This document shows positions 45,874 through 54,383 of a stretch of 64,000 nt of DNA, one piece after another (the stretch's first letter is position 1; every line of letters begins with the position of its first letter). The notes under the pieces were generated by a model, which was not told where the DNA came from, ran no database searches, and was given only the letters and a program-made list of their open reading frames with translations. Origin of the DNA: Vreelandella piezotolerans (GTDB taxonomy: Bacteria; Pseudomonadota; Gammaproteobacteria; Pseudomonadales; Halomonadaceae). The translations under genes and the position numbers were made by a program. The stretch lies in NCBI RefSeq assembly GCF_012427705.1, contig NZ_CP048602.1, forward strand, positions 868,001-932,000, written 5' to 3'.

Positions 45874-48414
45874 TTACGCAGGGCGGAGCTGGCCGCGCTC
45901 CGACGTCATGATGATGGAGGGGTCGGGCCGCGTATCGTTGACGAAACTTCTAAAGCGCTTGAGCTTTTCGGGGTCGCTGATGGCGTTGGCCCACTCACAC
46001 TGGTAGCTCTCCACCACGTGCTGCATTTGACGCTCCAGCTCGTCACCTAGGCCTAGGCTATCCTCCAGAATCACTTCTTTGAGGTAGTCGAGGCCACCTT
46101 CCAGGTTTTCCCGCCATACCGAGGTGCGCTGTAAGCGGTCGGCCGTACGCACGTAGAACATCAAAAAGCGGTCGATGGTGCGGTAGAGCTGTTCGTCATC
46201 CAAATCGGTGGCGAAGAGTTCCGCATGGCGCGGGCGCATGCCGCCGTTGCCGCACACGTAGAGGTTCCAGCCGTTTTCGGTGGCGATGATGCCGATGTCT
46301 TTGCTCTGCGCTTCGGCGCACTCCCGGGTACAGCCGGAAACGCCAAACTTGATCTTGTGCGGGGCACGCAGGCCCTTGTAGCGGTTCTCCAATTGAATCG
46401 CCATGCCCACGCTGTCCTGCACGCCGTAGCGACACCAGGTACTGCCGACGCAAGATTTCACGGTGCGCAGCGATTTGCCGTAAGCGTGGCCCGTCTCGAA
46501 GCCCGCCTCGATCAGTTCGCCCCAAATGGCCGGCAGGTCTTCCAGCCGCGCGCCGAACAGGTCGATGCGCTGCCCGCCGGTAATCTTGGTGTAGAGCTGA
46601 TATTTCTGGGCCACCTGCCCGAGAACGACCAGTTTATCCGGGGTGATTTCACCGCCGGCAATGCGCGGCACCACCGAATAGGTGCCGTTTTTCTGCATAT
46701 TGGCCATGAAGGTGTCGTTGGTATCCTGCAGCGGCACGTGGGCGGCATCGGTGATCGGCTCGTTGAAGCAGGAGGCGAGAATCGAGGCCACCGCCGGTTT
46801 GCAGATATCGCAGCCTAGTTGGTGCGTCTCGGCGTTGCCGTGCTTCTCCATCAGCTCGCTGAACGTCTTGATGCCTTCGACACGCACGATGTCGTAAAGC
46901 CCTTGGCGGGTATGGGCGAAGTGCTCGCAGATCGATGTATCCACCTCGACGCCGCGGGCCTCCAGTTCGTGGTCCACCACGCTTTTGAGCAGCGCCGCGC
47001 AGCCGCCGCAGCCGGTACTGGCTTTGGTCGCGCCTTTGACGCTGCCAAGATCCGCCGCGCCCGCGTCGATGGCGCTGCAGATGCTGCCTTTGGTCACGTT
47101 ATGGCAGGAGCAAATCATCGCCGTGTCCGGCAGGGCATCCGGCCCCAGGGCTGGGGCGGCACCGCTTTGTTGCGGCAAAATGAGCGATGCGGGTTCCTTA
47201 GGCAGCTCGATACCGTTGGCGTAGTACTGCAGCAGCGTGTCATACACACTGTTATCGCCTACCAGCATGGCGCCCAGCAGCTTCTTACCGTCGCCCGTGA
47301 CGACCAGTTTGCGGTAGACCTGGGTGAGCGGGTCGAGGTAGCGGAACATGCGGGCACCAGGGTGTTGGTTGCCGTGGGCATCGCCAATGGAGCCGACATC
47401 CACACCCAGCAGCTTGAGTTTGGTGCTCATGTCGGCACCGCTAAAACGGTCATCGCCCCCCGTTAGCGTGGCGACGGCCGTTTTGGCCATTTGGTAACCA
47501 GGGGCGACGAGGCCGAAGATACTCTGATTCCATAGCGCTACCTCGCCAATGGCGAGGATGTTCGGGTCGCTGGTGCGGCACTGGTCGTCGATCACCACGC
47601 CGCCGCGTTCGCCGATGCTCAAACCGCACTCTCGGGCGAGGCTGTCTTGCGGGCGAATACCGGCGGAGAAGACGATCAAGTCGGTTTCCAGCACCTTGTC
47701 GTCTTGGAAAACCATGCGTAGGCGGCTGGTGTCGCCGGATTCGATACGTTGAGTCGCACGCTCGGTGAGGACCTGAACGCCCAGGGCTTCGATTTTCTCT
47801 CTGAGCAGCTCGCCGCCTTCGCTATCCACTTGCATGGGCATCAAACGCGGGGCGAATTCCACCACGGCGGTGTCCAGGTTCAGGCCGCGCAGCGCGTTGG
47901 CGGCTTCCAGGCCGAGCAAGCCGCCACCGACCACCACGCCGTTGGTGGCGTTTTTGGCCGCTGCCTGAATGGCATCCAGATCATCCAGGGTGCGGTAGAC
48001 CAAACAGCCGTCGCTGTCGTTGCCGGGAATGGGGGGCACAAAGGGGAAAGAGCCGGTCGCCAGCACTAACTGGTCGTAGGAGTAGCGCCCCTGGGCAGTC
48101 ATCACCACCTGCGCTTCGCGGTCTATCGCCGTGACGGCTTCACCGCTGCGTAGTCGAATGCCGTGGCTGCGGTAGTAATCGGCATCACACAGGGCCAGCG
48201 ACTGTGCGTCGCGCCCGCTAAAGTACTCGGATAAATGCACCCGGTCGTAAGCGCGATGGCGCTCTTCGCCAAAGATAGTGACGTCAAACCCGGCCAGCGC
48301 GCCGCTTTCCACCAGCTGTTCGGCAAAATGGTGGCCGACCATGCCGTTACCTACAATGATCAGCGTTTGTTTGTTGGAAGACGTAGTGGGAGTAGACATT
48401 GTGTGATTCACCAT
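45874..48414 (-). CDS. nirB: Nitrite reductase large subunit NirB
   Basis: An 846-residue enzyme that reduces nitrite to ammonium with NAD(P)H. The FAD/NAD domain has LIIVGNGMVGHHFAE and GVVVGGGLLGLEAANAL; a BFD-like [2Fe-2S] domain has ICSCHNVTKG...STGCGGC (around residue 430-475); the siroheme/[4Fe-4S] reductase part has GSTWCRYGVQD and GVSGCTRECAEAQSKD, carrying the cluster cysteines. The start is an ATG 2 bases after the stop of the preceding reductase gene with GAGG upstream, so the two are probably coupled; an ATG at 48399 is an alternative. The siroheme comes from the methyltransferase gene at 53042. Confidence 0.93.
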   Translation of the reverse strand: MVNHTMSTPTTSSNKQTLIIVGNGMVGHHFAEQLVESGALAGFDVTIFGEERHRAYDRVHLSEYFSGRDAQSLALCDADYYRSHGIRLRSGEAVTAIDREAQVVMTAQGRYSYDQLVLATGSFPFVPPIPGNDSDGCLVYRTLDDLDAIQAAAKNATNGVVVGGGLLGLEAANALRGLNLDTAVVEFAPRLMPMQVDSEGGELLREKIEALGVQVLTERATQRIESGDTSRLRMVFQDDKVLETDLIVFSAGIRPQDSLARECGLSIGERGGVVIDDQCRTSDPNILAIGEVALWNQSIFGLVAPGYQMAKTAVATLTGGDDRFSGADMSTKLKLLGVDVGSIGDAHGNQHPGARMFRYLDPLTQVYRKLVVTGDGKKLLGAMLVGDNSVYDTLLQYYANGIELPKEPASLILPQQSGAAPALGPDALPDTAMICSCHNVTKGSICSAIDAGAADLGSVKGATKASTGCGGCAALLKSVVDHELEARGVEVDTSICEHFAHTRQGLYDIVRVEGIKTFSELMEKHGNAETHQLGCDICKPAVASILASCFNEPITDAAHVPLQDTNDTFMANMQKNGTYSVVPRIAGGEITPDKLVVLGQVAQKYQLYTKITGGQRIDLFGARLEDLPAIWGELIEAGFETGHAYGKSLRTVKSCVGSTWCRYGVQDSVGMAIQLENRYKGLRAPHKIKFGVSGCTRECAEAQSKDIGIIATENGWNLYVCGNGGMRPRHAELFATDLDDEQLYRTIDRFLMFYVRTADRLQRTSVWRENLEGGLDYLKEVILEDSLGLGDELERQMQHVVESYQCEWANAISDPEKLKRFRSFVNDTRPDPSIIMTSERGQLRPA

Positions 48415-48416
48415 AG

Positions 48417-49724
48417 CTAAGCCGCCTCACGGGGGAGAGATAAAGAGGGTGACGAGGTGTCGAGATGCGCATCGAGCGCCGTTTGGGCATCGGTGGCGCC
48501 AAACAGAAGCAGGTGGCGGCACGCGGTTAAATCGGTCGCGGCCAGCGCCTGCTCGAAGTACCAGGGGCCGTGGCGGGTATCGCCATACAGCACCGCGCCG
48601 ACGAGGCGGCCTTGCTGGAGCAGTAAGCGGCAGTAGTCGCCGGTTTCTGGGTCTTGGTAGCGAAGTTCTTCGTGCTTGGCGGCGGCCTCGGTGGGGCCAA
48701 AGGCAAACAGGCTGACACCGCTGACCTTGAGTTTGGTGGCCGTGGGGGCTTCTTGATACGCCGCGGGCGTTTCACCACACAGCACGGCGGCCAGCACGTC
48801 CACCTGCCGCCAAATCGGTTCCACCAGCCCGTAAGTGTGCTGCTCGAACTGGCAGCATTCGCCTAGCGCATGGATGTGGGCGTCGGAAGTGGTCAGGTGG
48901 CCGTCCACGACGATGGCGCGATCGCAGACGAGTCCACTCTGCTGTCCTAGCTCCGCATTCGGGGTAATGCCCGCCGCCACGATGATGCTATCGGCAGGAA
49001 GCTTTCGGCCATCGCTCAGGGTGACCGACTGCACCTGTCCTCGACCGTTATCTTCCAAGGCGGCGAGCGATGCGCCGGTTTCAATGAGGATGCCGCGTTC
49101 GCGCAGCGTGGCTTCCAGCAACTGAGCGGCGGTGGTGTCTAGCTGACGGTTCATCAACCGATGACTGCGCTGCAAAACGCTGACGGTGAGCGCGCGTCCG
49201 CCCCGTTTGCGCAGCCCTTCGGCGGCTTCCAGCCCAAGCAAGCCGCCGCCAATCACCACGGCGTTGCCGCCTTGCCGAGCAATGGCTTCCAAGGCGCTGA
49301 CGTCGCGCAGGTCGCGAAACGTGTGAACACCGTCGAGCGTGATGCCGGGCACCGCTGGCAGCGCGGGGCGCGAGCCAGTGGCCAAGACCAAGCGGTCATA
49401 GCGTAACGTGTTGCCGCGATGTGTGATGAGCAGGCGGCGTTCGCGGTCGATGGCGGTCACGCGGTCGCCAAGTATCAGCGTGACGTCGTTATCGGCGTAC
49501 CAGGAGGCGTCTTGCAGAGTGAGCGCCTCGGGCGCCAGTTCGCCTGCCAATAAAGGGGAGAGCAAAATACGGTTATAGGCAGGCACCGGTTCCTCACCCA
49601 CCACCGTAATGCGGTGGGGGCGCTGGGGATGTCGAACCAGCGCGTCGAGCAGTCGCTGGCTCGCCATGCCGTTACCGATGATGACGAGGTGGTCTGTCTG
49701 TGAGCACCGGGAAGCGATTTCCAT
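48417..49724 (-). CDS. FAD-dependent NAD(P)H reductase of the nitrate assimilation cluster (NasB/NasC-like)
   Basis: A 435-residue flavoprotein homologous to the N-terminal half of NirB: LVIIGNGMASQRLLDAL near the start, AYNRILLSPLLAGE, VLATGSRPALPAVPG, and the NAD-binding AVVIGGGLLGLEAAEGL. It lacks iron-sulfur and siroheme parts. In Klebsiella-type clusters a similar FAD protein passes electrons from NADH to the nitrate reductase NasA; that role is likely here. AAGGAG is 6 bases before the ATG at 49724. It heads the operon with nirB and nirD and is preceded by a leader terminator. Sequence similarity to NirB suggests a duplication, not tested. Confidence 0.83.
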   Translation of the reverse strand: MEIASRCSQTDHLVIIGNGMASQRLLDALVRHPQRPHRITVVGEEPVPAYNRILLSPLLAGELAPEALTLQDASWYADNDVTLILGDRVTAIDRERRLLITHRGNTLRYDRLVLATGSRPALPAVPGITLDGVHTFRDLRDVSALEAIARQGGNAVVIGGGLLGLEAAEGLRKRGGRALTVSVLQRSHRLMNRQLDTTAAQLLEATLRERGILIETGASLAALEDNGRGQVQSVTLSDGRKLPADSIIVAAGITPNAELGQQSGLVCDRAIVVDGHLTTSDAHIHALGECCQFEQHTYGLVEPIWRQVDVLAAVLCGETPAAYQEAPTATKLKVSGVSLFAFGPTEAAAKHEELRYQDPETGDYCRLLLQQGRLVGAVLYGDTRHGPWYFEQALAATDLTACRHLLLFGATDAQTALDAHLDTSSPSLSLPREAA

Positions 49725-49759
49725 GGGTAGCTCCTTTGGTTGAAGCATCATGTTCAGCA

Positions 49760-49810
49760 AATAAAAACGCCCCTGGCACAGCCCTCTCAAGAAGGGAGTG
49801 TCAGGGGCGT
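49760..49810 (-). terminator. Leader terminator (attenuator) of the reductase-nirBD operon
   Basis: On the minus strand ACGCCCCTG (from 49810) pairs with CAGGGGCGT (to 49767) and is followed by a T tract (TTTTTATTT), giving a textbook intrinsic terminator. It lies between the operon's upstream region and the first ATG, 36 bases before the start, so transcription must be allowed to pass for the operon to be expressed. Confidence 0.85.
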
Positions 49811-49859
49811 CGTTGCCCGTTGGCGTCGTCGATAACGCGCAGCAACCGCCGTTGGTTGC
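49805..49859 (-). promoter_or_regulatory. Candidate ANTAR-type antitermination dual hairpin
   Basis: On the minus strand, GCAACC-AACGGC-GGTTGC (49859-49842) is followed 23 bases later by GGGC-AACGAC-GCCC (49818-49805). Both loops are hexanucleotides with A at position 1 and G at position 4, the recognition feature of ANTAR RNA-binding proteins such as NasR and NasT. The 3' arm of the second hairpin is part of the terminator's 5' arm, so the structures are mutually exclusive. The second stem is only 4 bp and the linker is longer than I would expect, which lowers certainty. The ANTAR protein gene is not in this window. Confidence 0.65.
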
Positions 49860-49925
49860 CGAACTGTCTTATCCTAGTGGTCAGCAAAAAGCCCGCCAGC
49901 TCTTGCCGCAGGTGGATTTAATTCA

Positions 49926-49945
49926 GCTTAATCAGCGTATTAAGC
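49926..49945. repeat. 7-bp inverted repeat in the nas intergenic region
   Basis: GCTTAAT and ATTAAGC pair around a 6-base loop; on the plus strand GTTTTT follows. No gene lies upstream on that strand. It could be an operator or a weak terminator for an antisense transcript. Confidence 0.4.
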
Positions 49946-50130
49946 GTTTTTGAGGATTCGGTGGGCCGCGCATAGTTGAGTTGGCGTGCCCTACTTTGGT
50001 GCTTGAGCGACGATTAATGCACCCCCTTTAGCCGCTTATTCGACAAAGAGCATTCCTTTAGCGAGTAATGAAAATACAAGCATGTTTATAAGTTATTGTT
50101 TTTATAATATTTAATGGTTTTAAGGCCGAG

Positions 50131-50147
50131 TGGGCGCAGGGTTTGCA
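50131..50147 (+). promoter_or_regulatory. Candidate sigma-54 promoter of nasA
   Basis: TGGGCGCAGGGTTTGCA has GG and GC at the required 12-base distance (50133 and 50145) and TTGCA as in the sigma-54 -12 element. The -24 box is imperfect (GGGCGC for TGGCAC). Transcription would start near 50158, giving a leader of about 200 bases. Confidence 0.5.
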
Positions 50148-50277
50148 TTTGTTCAAGTAACAAGGAACAACGGCTCAGTGCAGGGTCTTTGCTCATAACG
50201 ATCACAACCATAAATTGCGTCGAACAATACCAACGGCAGCAAATCACTGATGAGTACGGCACCGGGTAAATGGTGCC

Positions 50278-50339
50278 CCTGAGACAACGGCGTCCAGGCA
50301 GGCTTCTTTTGAAGCTGGCTTGGGCGCTTTTTGCTTTTT
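50278..50339 (+). promoter_or_regulatory. nasA leader: hexaloop hairpin overlapping an intrinsic terminator
   Basis: CCTG-A-GAC (50278-50285) pairs with GTC-CAGG (50292-50298), one bulged A, around hexaloop AACGGC, the same A1/G4 hexaloop as in the minus leader. Its 3' arm lies within the 5' arm of a strong terminator: 50290-50306 pairs with 50311-50327 (17 bp, one mismatch, TTTT loop) and a T tract follows. Formation of one excludes the other. A hairpin at 50258-50277 (GGCACC/GGTGCC, 8-base loop) sits where the first ANTAR hairpin should be but lacks the A1/G4 loop. The nasA ribosome-binding site follows after 7 bases. Confidence 0.7.
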
Positions 50340-50358
50340 AACGCGGGAGGAAACTGCC

Positions 50359-53082
50359 ATGCCACAGGTCAATCGGCTCGCCCGAACCACCTGCCCCTAT
50401 TGCGGCGTCGGCTGCGGCGTGACTGCAACGCTTGAAAGCGGCCAGCTCATTGCCGTCGAGGGGGACCGCGAGCACCCAGCCAACTACGGCCGCCTATGTG
50501 TGAAAGGCACCGCGCTGCACGAAACGCTCGGCGCACAGGGGCGCTTGCTGATGCCCCGCGTGGATGGACAGGAGGTCTCCTGGGAGCAAGCACTCACCGT
50601 CACCGCCGAACGCTTGCAGGCCCAGCGCACTGCCCATGGCCCGCAGACGGTGGCGGCGTACTTATCCGGCCAGCTGCTGACCGAAGATTATTACGTCGCC
50701 AACAAGCTGTTCAAAGGTTTCTTGGGCACTCCGCACCTGGATACCAACTCGCGGCTCTGCATGGCGTCCGCCGTGGCGGGCTACAAGCGCGCCTTTGGGG
50801 CCGATGCGGTACCCTGCAGTTATGAAGACCTCGAAGAGGCGGAGCTGGTAGTGCTGGTGGGGTCCAACCTTGCCTGGAATCATCCGGTGCTCTATCAGCG
50901 TTTGAAGATAGCCAAAGAGCGCAACCCGTTGATGCGGGTCGTGGTGATCGACCCCCGCGTGACCGACACCTGTGAAATGGCCGATCTTTACCTGGGTATT
51001 CGTCCGGGTAGCGATGCGTACCTGTTCAACGGGCTGCTGGCGTGGATGGACGACCATAACCGATTGGATGCCGTGTACTTAGAACGCCACACCGAGGGGT
51101 TAGACGACGCGCTGGGCGCTGCCAAGCAGAGTGCAGGCAGCGTGGAAGCCGTTGCTCACGAATGTGACGTGGATCCTGAACGCCTGGAAACCTTCTATTA
51201 CTGGTTTGCCAGCCAGCTCCACGTGGTCACGCTCTACTCTCAGGGGGTGAATCAATCCTCAAGCGGTACCGACAAGTGCAACGCGATCATCAACTGCCAT
51301 CTAGCGGGCGGGAAAATCGGCCTGCCGGGGGCGGGGCCGTTTTCGATCACTGGCCAGCCCAACGCCATGGGCGGGCGGGAAGTAGGCGGGTTGGCCAATC
51401 AGCTGGCGGCGCATATGGATTACCACACCCCGGGCGCCCGTGAGTTGGTTAGCCGCTTCTGGACTACCCAGCACTTAACGCCCGTACTACCGGACGCCCC
51501 GGGTTACAAGGCGGTGGAGCTCTTCGATGCCATCGAGCGTGGCGAGATTAGCGCCCTGTGGGTGATGGCCACCAATCCAGCAGTGAGTATGCCGGATGGG
51601 GAGAAAGTGCGCCGCGCGCTGGCAAAATGCCCGCTGGTGATCGTCTCGGAGTGCGTCGCCAATACCGACCTGCTGCCCTTTGCGGATATCGTGCTGCCCG
51701 CGTCGGGCTGGTCGGAGAAGGATGGCACGGTGACCAACTCGGAGCGGCGCATTTCCCGCCAGCGGGGGTTGCTGCCGGCCCCTGGCGAGGCCAAGCACGA
51801 CTGGTGGATACTCTGCGAAGTAGCAAAACGCTTAGGGTGGGGCGAAGCCTTCGATTACACCCAGCCATGGGAGATTTTCGATGAGCACGCGCGCCTTTCA
51901 GGCTATGAAAATAGCGGCGATACCCAGCGGCTATTCGACATCTCAGGGCTGGCAGGCCTGGGCCAATCGGCTTATGATGCGCTCGCTCCGATCCAGTGGC
52001 CCGTGACTCAGCAGGCCCCCCGTGGAACGGCAAGGCTGTTCGAAGATGGCCGGTTTGCGACGCCGAACGGTCGCGCGAAACTGCTGCCGATTACGCCGCG
52101 CCCGCCCGCGCAGGCGCTGAGCGACGACTACCCGCTGCGTTTGAATACCGGGCGTATACGGGATCAGTGGCATACTATGACGCGTACCGCCCGTGCGCCG
52201 CGCTTGATGAACCACCGCGCCGAACCCTTCATCGAGCTGCACCCGGAGGATGCCGCCCGGGCTGGCTTGACGGATCAAGGCTTGGCGAGGTTGACCGCTG
52301 CCGCCGGGGAGTACCGTGGGCGGGTTCGGGTCTCCCACGCCCAACGCCGAGGCGAGGTGTTCGTGCCGATGCACTGGACCGACTGCTTTACCAAGCAGGG
52401 GCGCAGCGGCGCATTGATTCAGGGGTATACGGATCCGCTCTCCGGACAGCCGGAAGCCAAACAGGGGGCGGTGGCGGTGAGCAAACTTCTCGCTGCGTGG
52501 CAGGCGACGCTGCTGCTCGCCAACGGGTTGGATGCGCCATCGTCGCCGTGGTGTCGCAGCGATTACTGGGCGCGGATCCCGATGGCCAGCTGCACGCGGT
52601 GGCAGCTGGCGGATAGTCAGCCGGTCGCGGATTGGCTGGCGCAGGTGGCGGCGTGGTGCGGCGTGCCCGCTTCGCTGTGGTGTGACGACCCGGCAACCGG
52701 CAGGCTGCGGGCAGCGGGCGTGGTGAACGGTCGGCTTTGCTGGTGGCTGATGGTGGGCCCCCCCGACGAACTGCCCGGGCTAGCCTGGCTTGAAGCGCGC
52801 TTCAATGACGCTACCCTGGAGACACGGCACCGTAGACGCCTGCTGGCCGGATGCGACGATGGCGCTGTCGATACGGGGCCGGTGGTGTGTAGCTGCCACC
52901 AGGTCGGCCAAGCCTCTATCGTCAAGGCGATCCATGCAGGCGATACCAGCGTCGAAGCGTTAGGCGCACGATTGGCCTGCGGCACCCAGTGCGGCAGCTG
53001 CCTACCCGAACTAAAAGCGATACTCGAAGAGGAGCGGCCTCATGCGCGCGCTAAGCAAACAGCTAACACAGAAGTGGCCTGA
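50359..53082 (+). CDS. nasA: Assimilatory nitrate reductase catalytic subunit NasA
   Basis: A 907-residue cytoplasmic molybdopterin enzyme that reduces nitrate to nitrite. The N-terminal [4Fe-4S] motif is TTCPYCGVGCGV with the fourth cysteine in GRLCVKG; molybdopterin motifs include NSRLCMASAVAGYKRAFG (cysteine as probable Mo ligand), GSNLAWNHPV and GPFSITGQPNAMGGREVGG. A C-terminal BFD-like [2Fe-2S] domain (VVCSCHQVGQ ... CGTQCGSC) receives electrons, as in Klebsiella NasA. GGGAGGA is 7 bases before the ATG at 50359. It is followed, with a 41-base overlap, by the siroheme methyltransferase gene. Confidence 0.94.
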   Translation: MPQVNRLARTTCPYCGVGCGVTATLESGQLIAVEGDREHPANYGRLCVKGTALHETLGAQGRLLMPRVDGQEVSWEQALTVTAERLQAQRTAHGPQTVAAYLSGQLLTEDYYVANKLFKGFLGTPHLDTNSRLCMASAVAGYKRAFGADAVPCSYEDLEEAELVVLVGSNLAWNHPVLYQRLKIAKERNPLMRVVVIDPRVTDTCEMADLYLGIRPGSDAYLFNGLLAWMDDHNRLDAVYLERHTEGLDDALGAAKQSAGSVEAVAHECDVDPERLETFYYWFASQLHVVTLYSQGVNQSSSGTDKCNAIINCHLAGGKIGLPGAGPFSITGQPNAMGGREVGGLANQLAAHMDYHTPGARELVSRFWTTQHLTPVLPDAPGYKAVELFDAIERGEISALWVMATNPAVSMPDGEKVRRALAKCPLVIVSECVANTDLLPFADIVLPASGWSEKDGTVTNSERRISRQRGLLPAPGEAKHDWWILCEVAKRLGWGEAFDYTQPWEIFDEHARLSGYENSGDTQRLFDISGLAGLGQSAYDALAPIQWPVTQQAPRGTARLFEDGRFATPNGRAKLLPITPRPPAQALSDDYPLRLNTGRIRDQWHTMTRTARAPRLMNHRAEPFIELHPEDAARAGLTDQGLARLTAAAGEYRGRVRVSHAQRRGEVFVPMHWTDCFTKQGRSGALIQGYTDPLSGQPEAKQGAVAVSKLLAAWQATLLLANGLDAPSSPWCRSDYWARIPMASCTRWQLADSQPVADWLAQVAAWCGVPASLWCDDPATGRLRAAGVVNGRLCWWLMVGPPDELPGLAWLEARFNDATLETRHRRRLLAGCDDGAVDTGPVVCSCHQVGQASIVKAIHAGDTSVEALGARLACGTQCGSCLPELKAILEEERPHARAKQTANTEVA

Positions 53083-53926
53083 TGCGCTGTGGCGTCTGGC
53101 CCAGCGGGCGTGGGCGCCGTTGAGCCGCGATAACGCCCCACGCTTGCGCTTGCCGCTCAGCGGTGCCTGCCAGCCAGGCACCGTCTATTTGGTCGGCGCG
53201 GGTAGCGGCGATGTCGAATTGCTGACGCTCAAAGCCGCGCGACTGCTGATGCAGGCAGACGCGGTCGTGTATGACCGCCTGGTTGGGGACGACGTGTTGG
53301 GGCTCGTTCCGCCGGGCACCGAGCGCTACTACGTCGGCAAAGCCAGCGGGCATCACAGCATGCCCCAAGCGGAGATCGGTGCGCTGATCGTCTCCCTGGC
53401 CCAGGCAGGCAAGTCGGTGGTGCGGTTGAAGGGCGGCGATCCCGGCGTCTTCGGGCGTATGGGCGAAGAGCTTGCAGCCCTGGCAGAGGCGGGGCTGCCC
53501 GCCGAGATCGTGCCGGGCATTACCGCCGCCTCCGCCGCAGCGGCGGGGATGGGGATTCCGCTCACCGATCGCGGCCACGCCCAGCAGGTGCGTTTCATTA
53601 CGGCGCAGCTATGCCGGGAAGGCGGGATGCCGGACTGGGCGTCGCTGGCGCGTCAGGACGAGACCCTGGTGTTCTACATGGGGCTTTCCAAAGTGGCGGC
53701 CATTTGCCATGGCTTGCGCCAAGCGGGTCTGCCCGATACGTGGCCCGTCATGCTGGTAGCCAACGCCAGCCAGCCCGAGCAGCAGTCACTGGTGGGCACG
53801 CTTTCCGACATACCCGAACGCCTCGCTGCTCGGCCGCTGCCATCGCCTTGCCTAATCATGGTGGGCAGCGTGGTGAGCATGGTGGCCCACAGCCCCGCCG
53901 CTCGACTCTCTCAAACGCAGTGCTGA
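53042..53926 (+). CDS. cobA: Uroporphyrinogen-III C-methyltransferase (siroheme supply)
   Basis: A 294-residue SAM enzyme that methylates uroporphyrinogen III to precorrin-2 for siroheme, the NirB cofactor. Signatures: VYLVGAGSGDVELLTLKAAR, ADAVVYDRLVG, VRLKGGDPGVFGR, EIVPGITAASAAAAGMGIPLT and DETLVFYMGLSK. It lacks the N-terminal dehydrogenase/ferrochelatase part of E. coli CysG, so another enzyme finishes siroheme. The first 50 residues precede the family domain. The ATG lies inside nasA with GAGGAG 8 bases upstream, so the two are coupled. The symbol could also be given as sumT. Confidence 0.9.
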   Translation: MRALSKQLTQKWPDALWRLAQRAWAPLSRDNAPRLRLPLSGACQPGTVYLVGAGSGDVELLTLKAARLLMQADAVVYDRLVGDDVLGLVPPGTERYYVGKASGHHSMPQAEIGALIVSLAQAGKSVVRLKGGDPGVFGRMGEELAALAEAGLPAEIVPGITAASAAAAGMGIPLTDRGHAQQVRFITAQLCREGGMPDWASLARQDETLVFYMGLSKVAAICHGLRQAGLPDTWPVMLVANASQPEQQSLVGTLSDIPERLAARPLPSPCLIMVGSVVSMVAHSPAARLSQTQC

Positions 53927-54233
53927 AAGCAGCGTTGATAGCCGAGTCGTGTTCTTTTGCGAAGCGTTTAAAACGCTGGGGTTGAAGTCTTCAAAGGCTC
54001 TCCCCATATTCGTTAACCTGCTATCAACCAGGCGGTGGAGAGGAGAGTCAGGAGTGCACGACGATGTCTCTAGGCGCGATGTTGGCCAGCAGCAGTACGG
54101 TCGGCCATTCGGCATCTCATGGGGCTTGTTGAAAACTACCGTGCTGGCAGGAACCGATGGCGACGCGAATGTTCATAGGAGCGAAGGCTTCCACTGCCCG
54201 GTTAAGCGTCTCTTAATAAACTAGGAGTATTCT
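53927..54233. other. Intergenic region before arfA, 307 bases
   Basis: I see no gene with a ribosome-binding site here. A short palindrome (GCGTTTAAAACGC near 53962) is present. The arfA promoter is presumably within it; AGGAG lies 7 bases before the arfA start. Confidence 0.4.
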
Positions 54234-54383
54234 ATGAAAAAACACAAGGTTGGCGAAAACGCGCTCAAAGCGCAGTTACGTACCCCTATGTTCAAAATGC
54301 AGCAGCAAACGCCGAAGAAAGGGAAGGGCAGCTACTCTCGTAAAGGGCGTCATGCTCAAAGAGGGCATCGCCAAGCCGCTTGA
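54234..54383 (+). CDS. arfA: Alternative ribosome-rescue factor ArfA
   Basis: A 49-residue basic protein. The C-terminal half KKGKGSYSRKGRHAQRGHRQ matches the conserved ArfA core (E. coli KKGKGSYMRKGKHGNRG). ArfA recruits release factor 2 to ribosomes stalled on non-stop mRNA when trans-translation fails. The N-terminal MKKHKVGENALKAQLRTPMF resembles the ArfA stretch that enters the decoding centre. AGGAG lies upstream. The stop codon (54381-54383) falls in the apical loop of a long hairpin, so in cells the mRNA is probably cut or ended before the stop, as in E. coli. Confidence 0.9.
   Translation: MKKHKVGENALKAQLRTPMFKMQQQTPKKGKGSYSRKGRHAQRGHRQAA

Noticed and set aside
49926..49945. Hairpin with hexaloop as the first ANTAR hairpin of the minus leader
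   Set aside because: Its loop ACGCTG has A1 but not G4 and it lies too far from the terminator; the hairpin at 49842-49859 fits better.
53852..54224. Short frames on both strands before arfA
   Set aside because: Neither has a ribosome-binding site or recognisable protein; the region is better read as untranslated.
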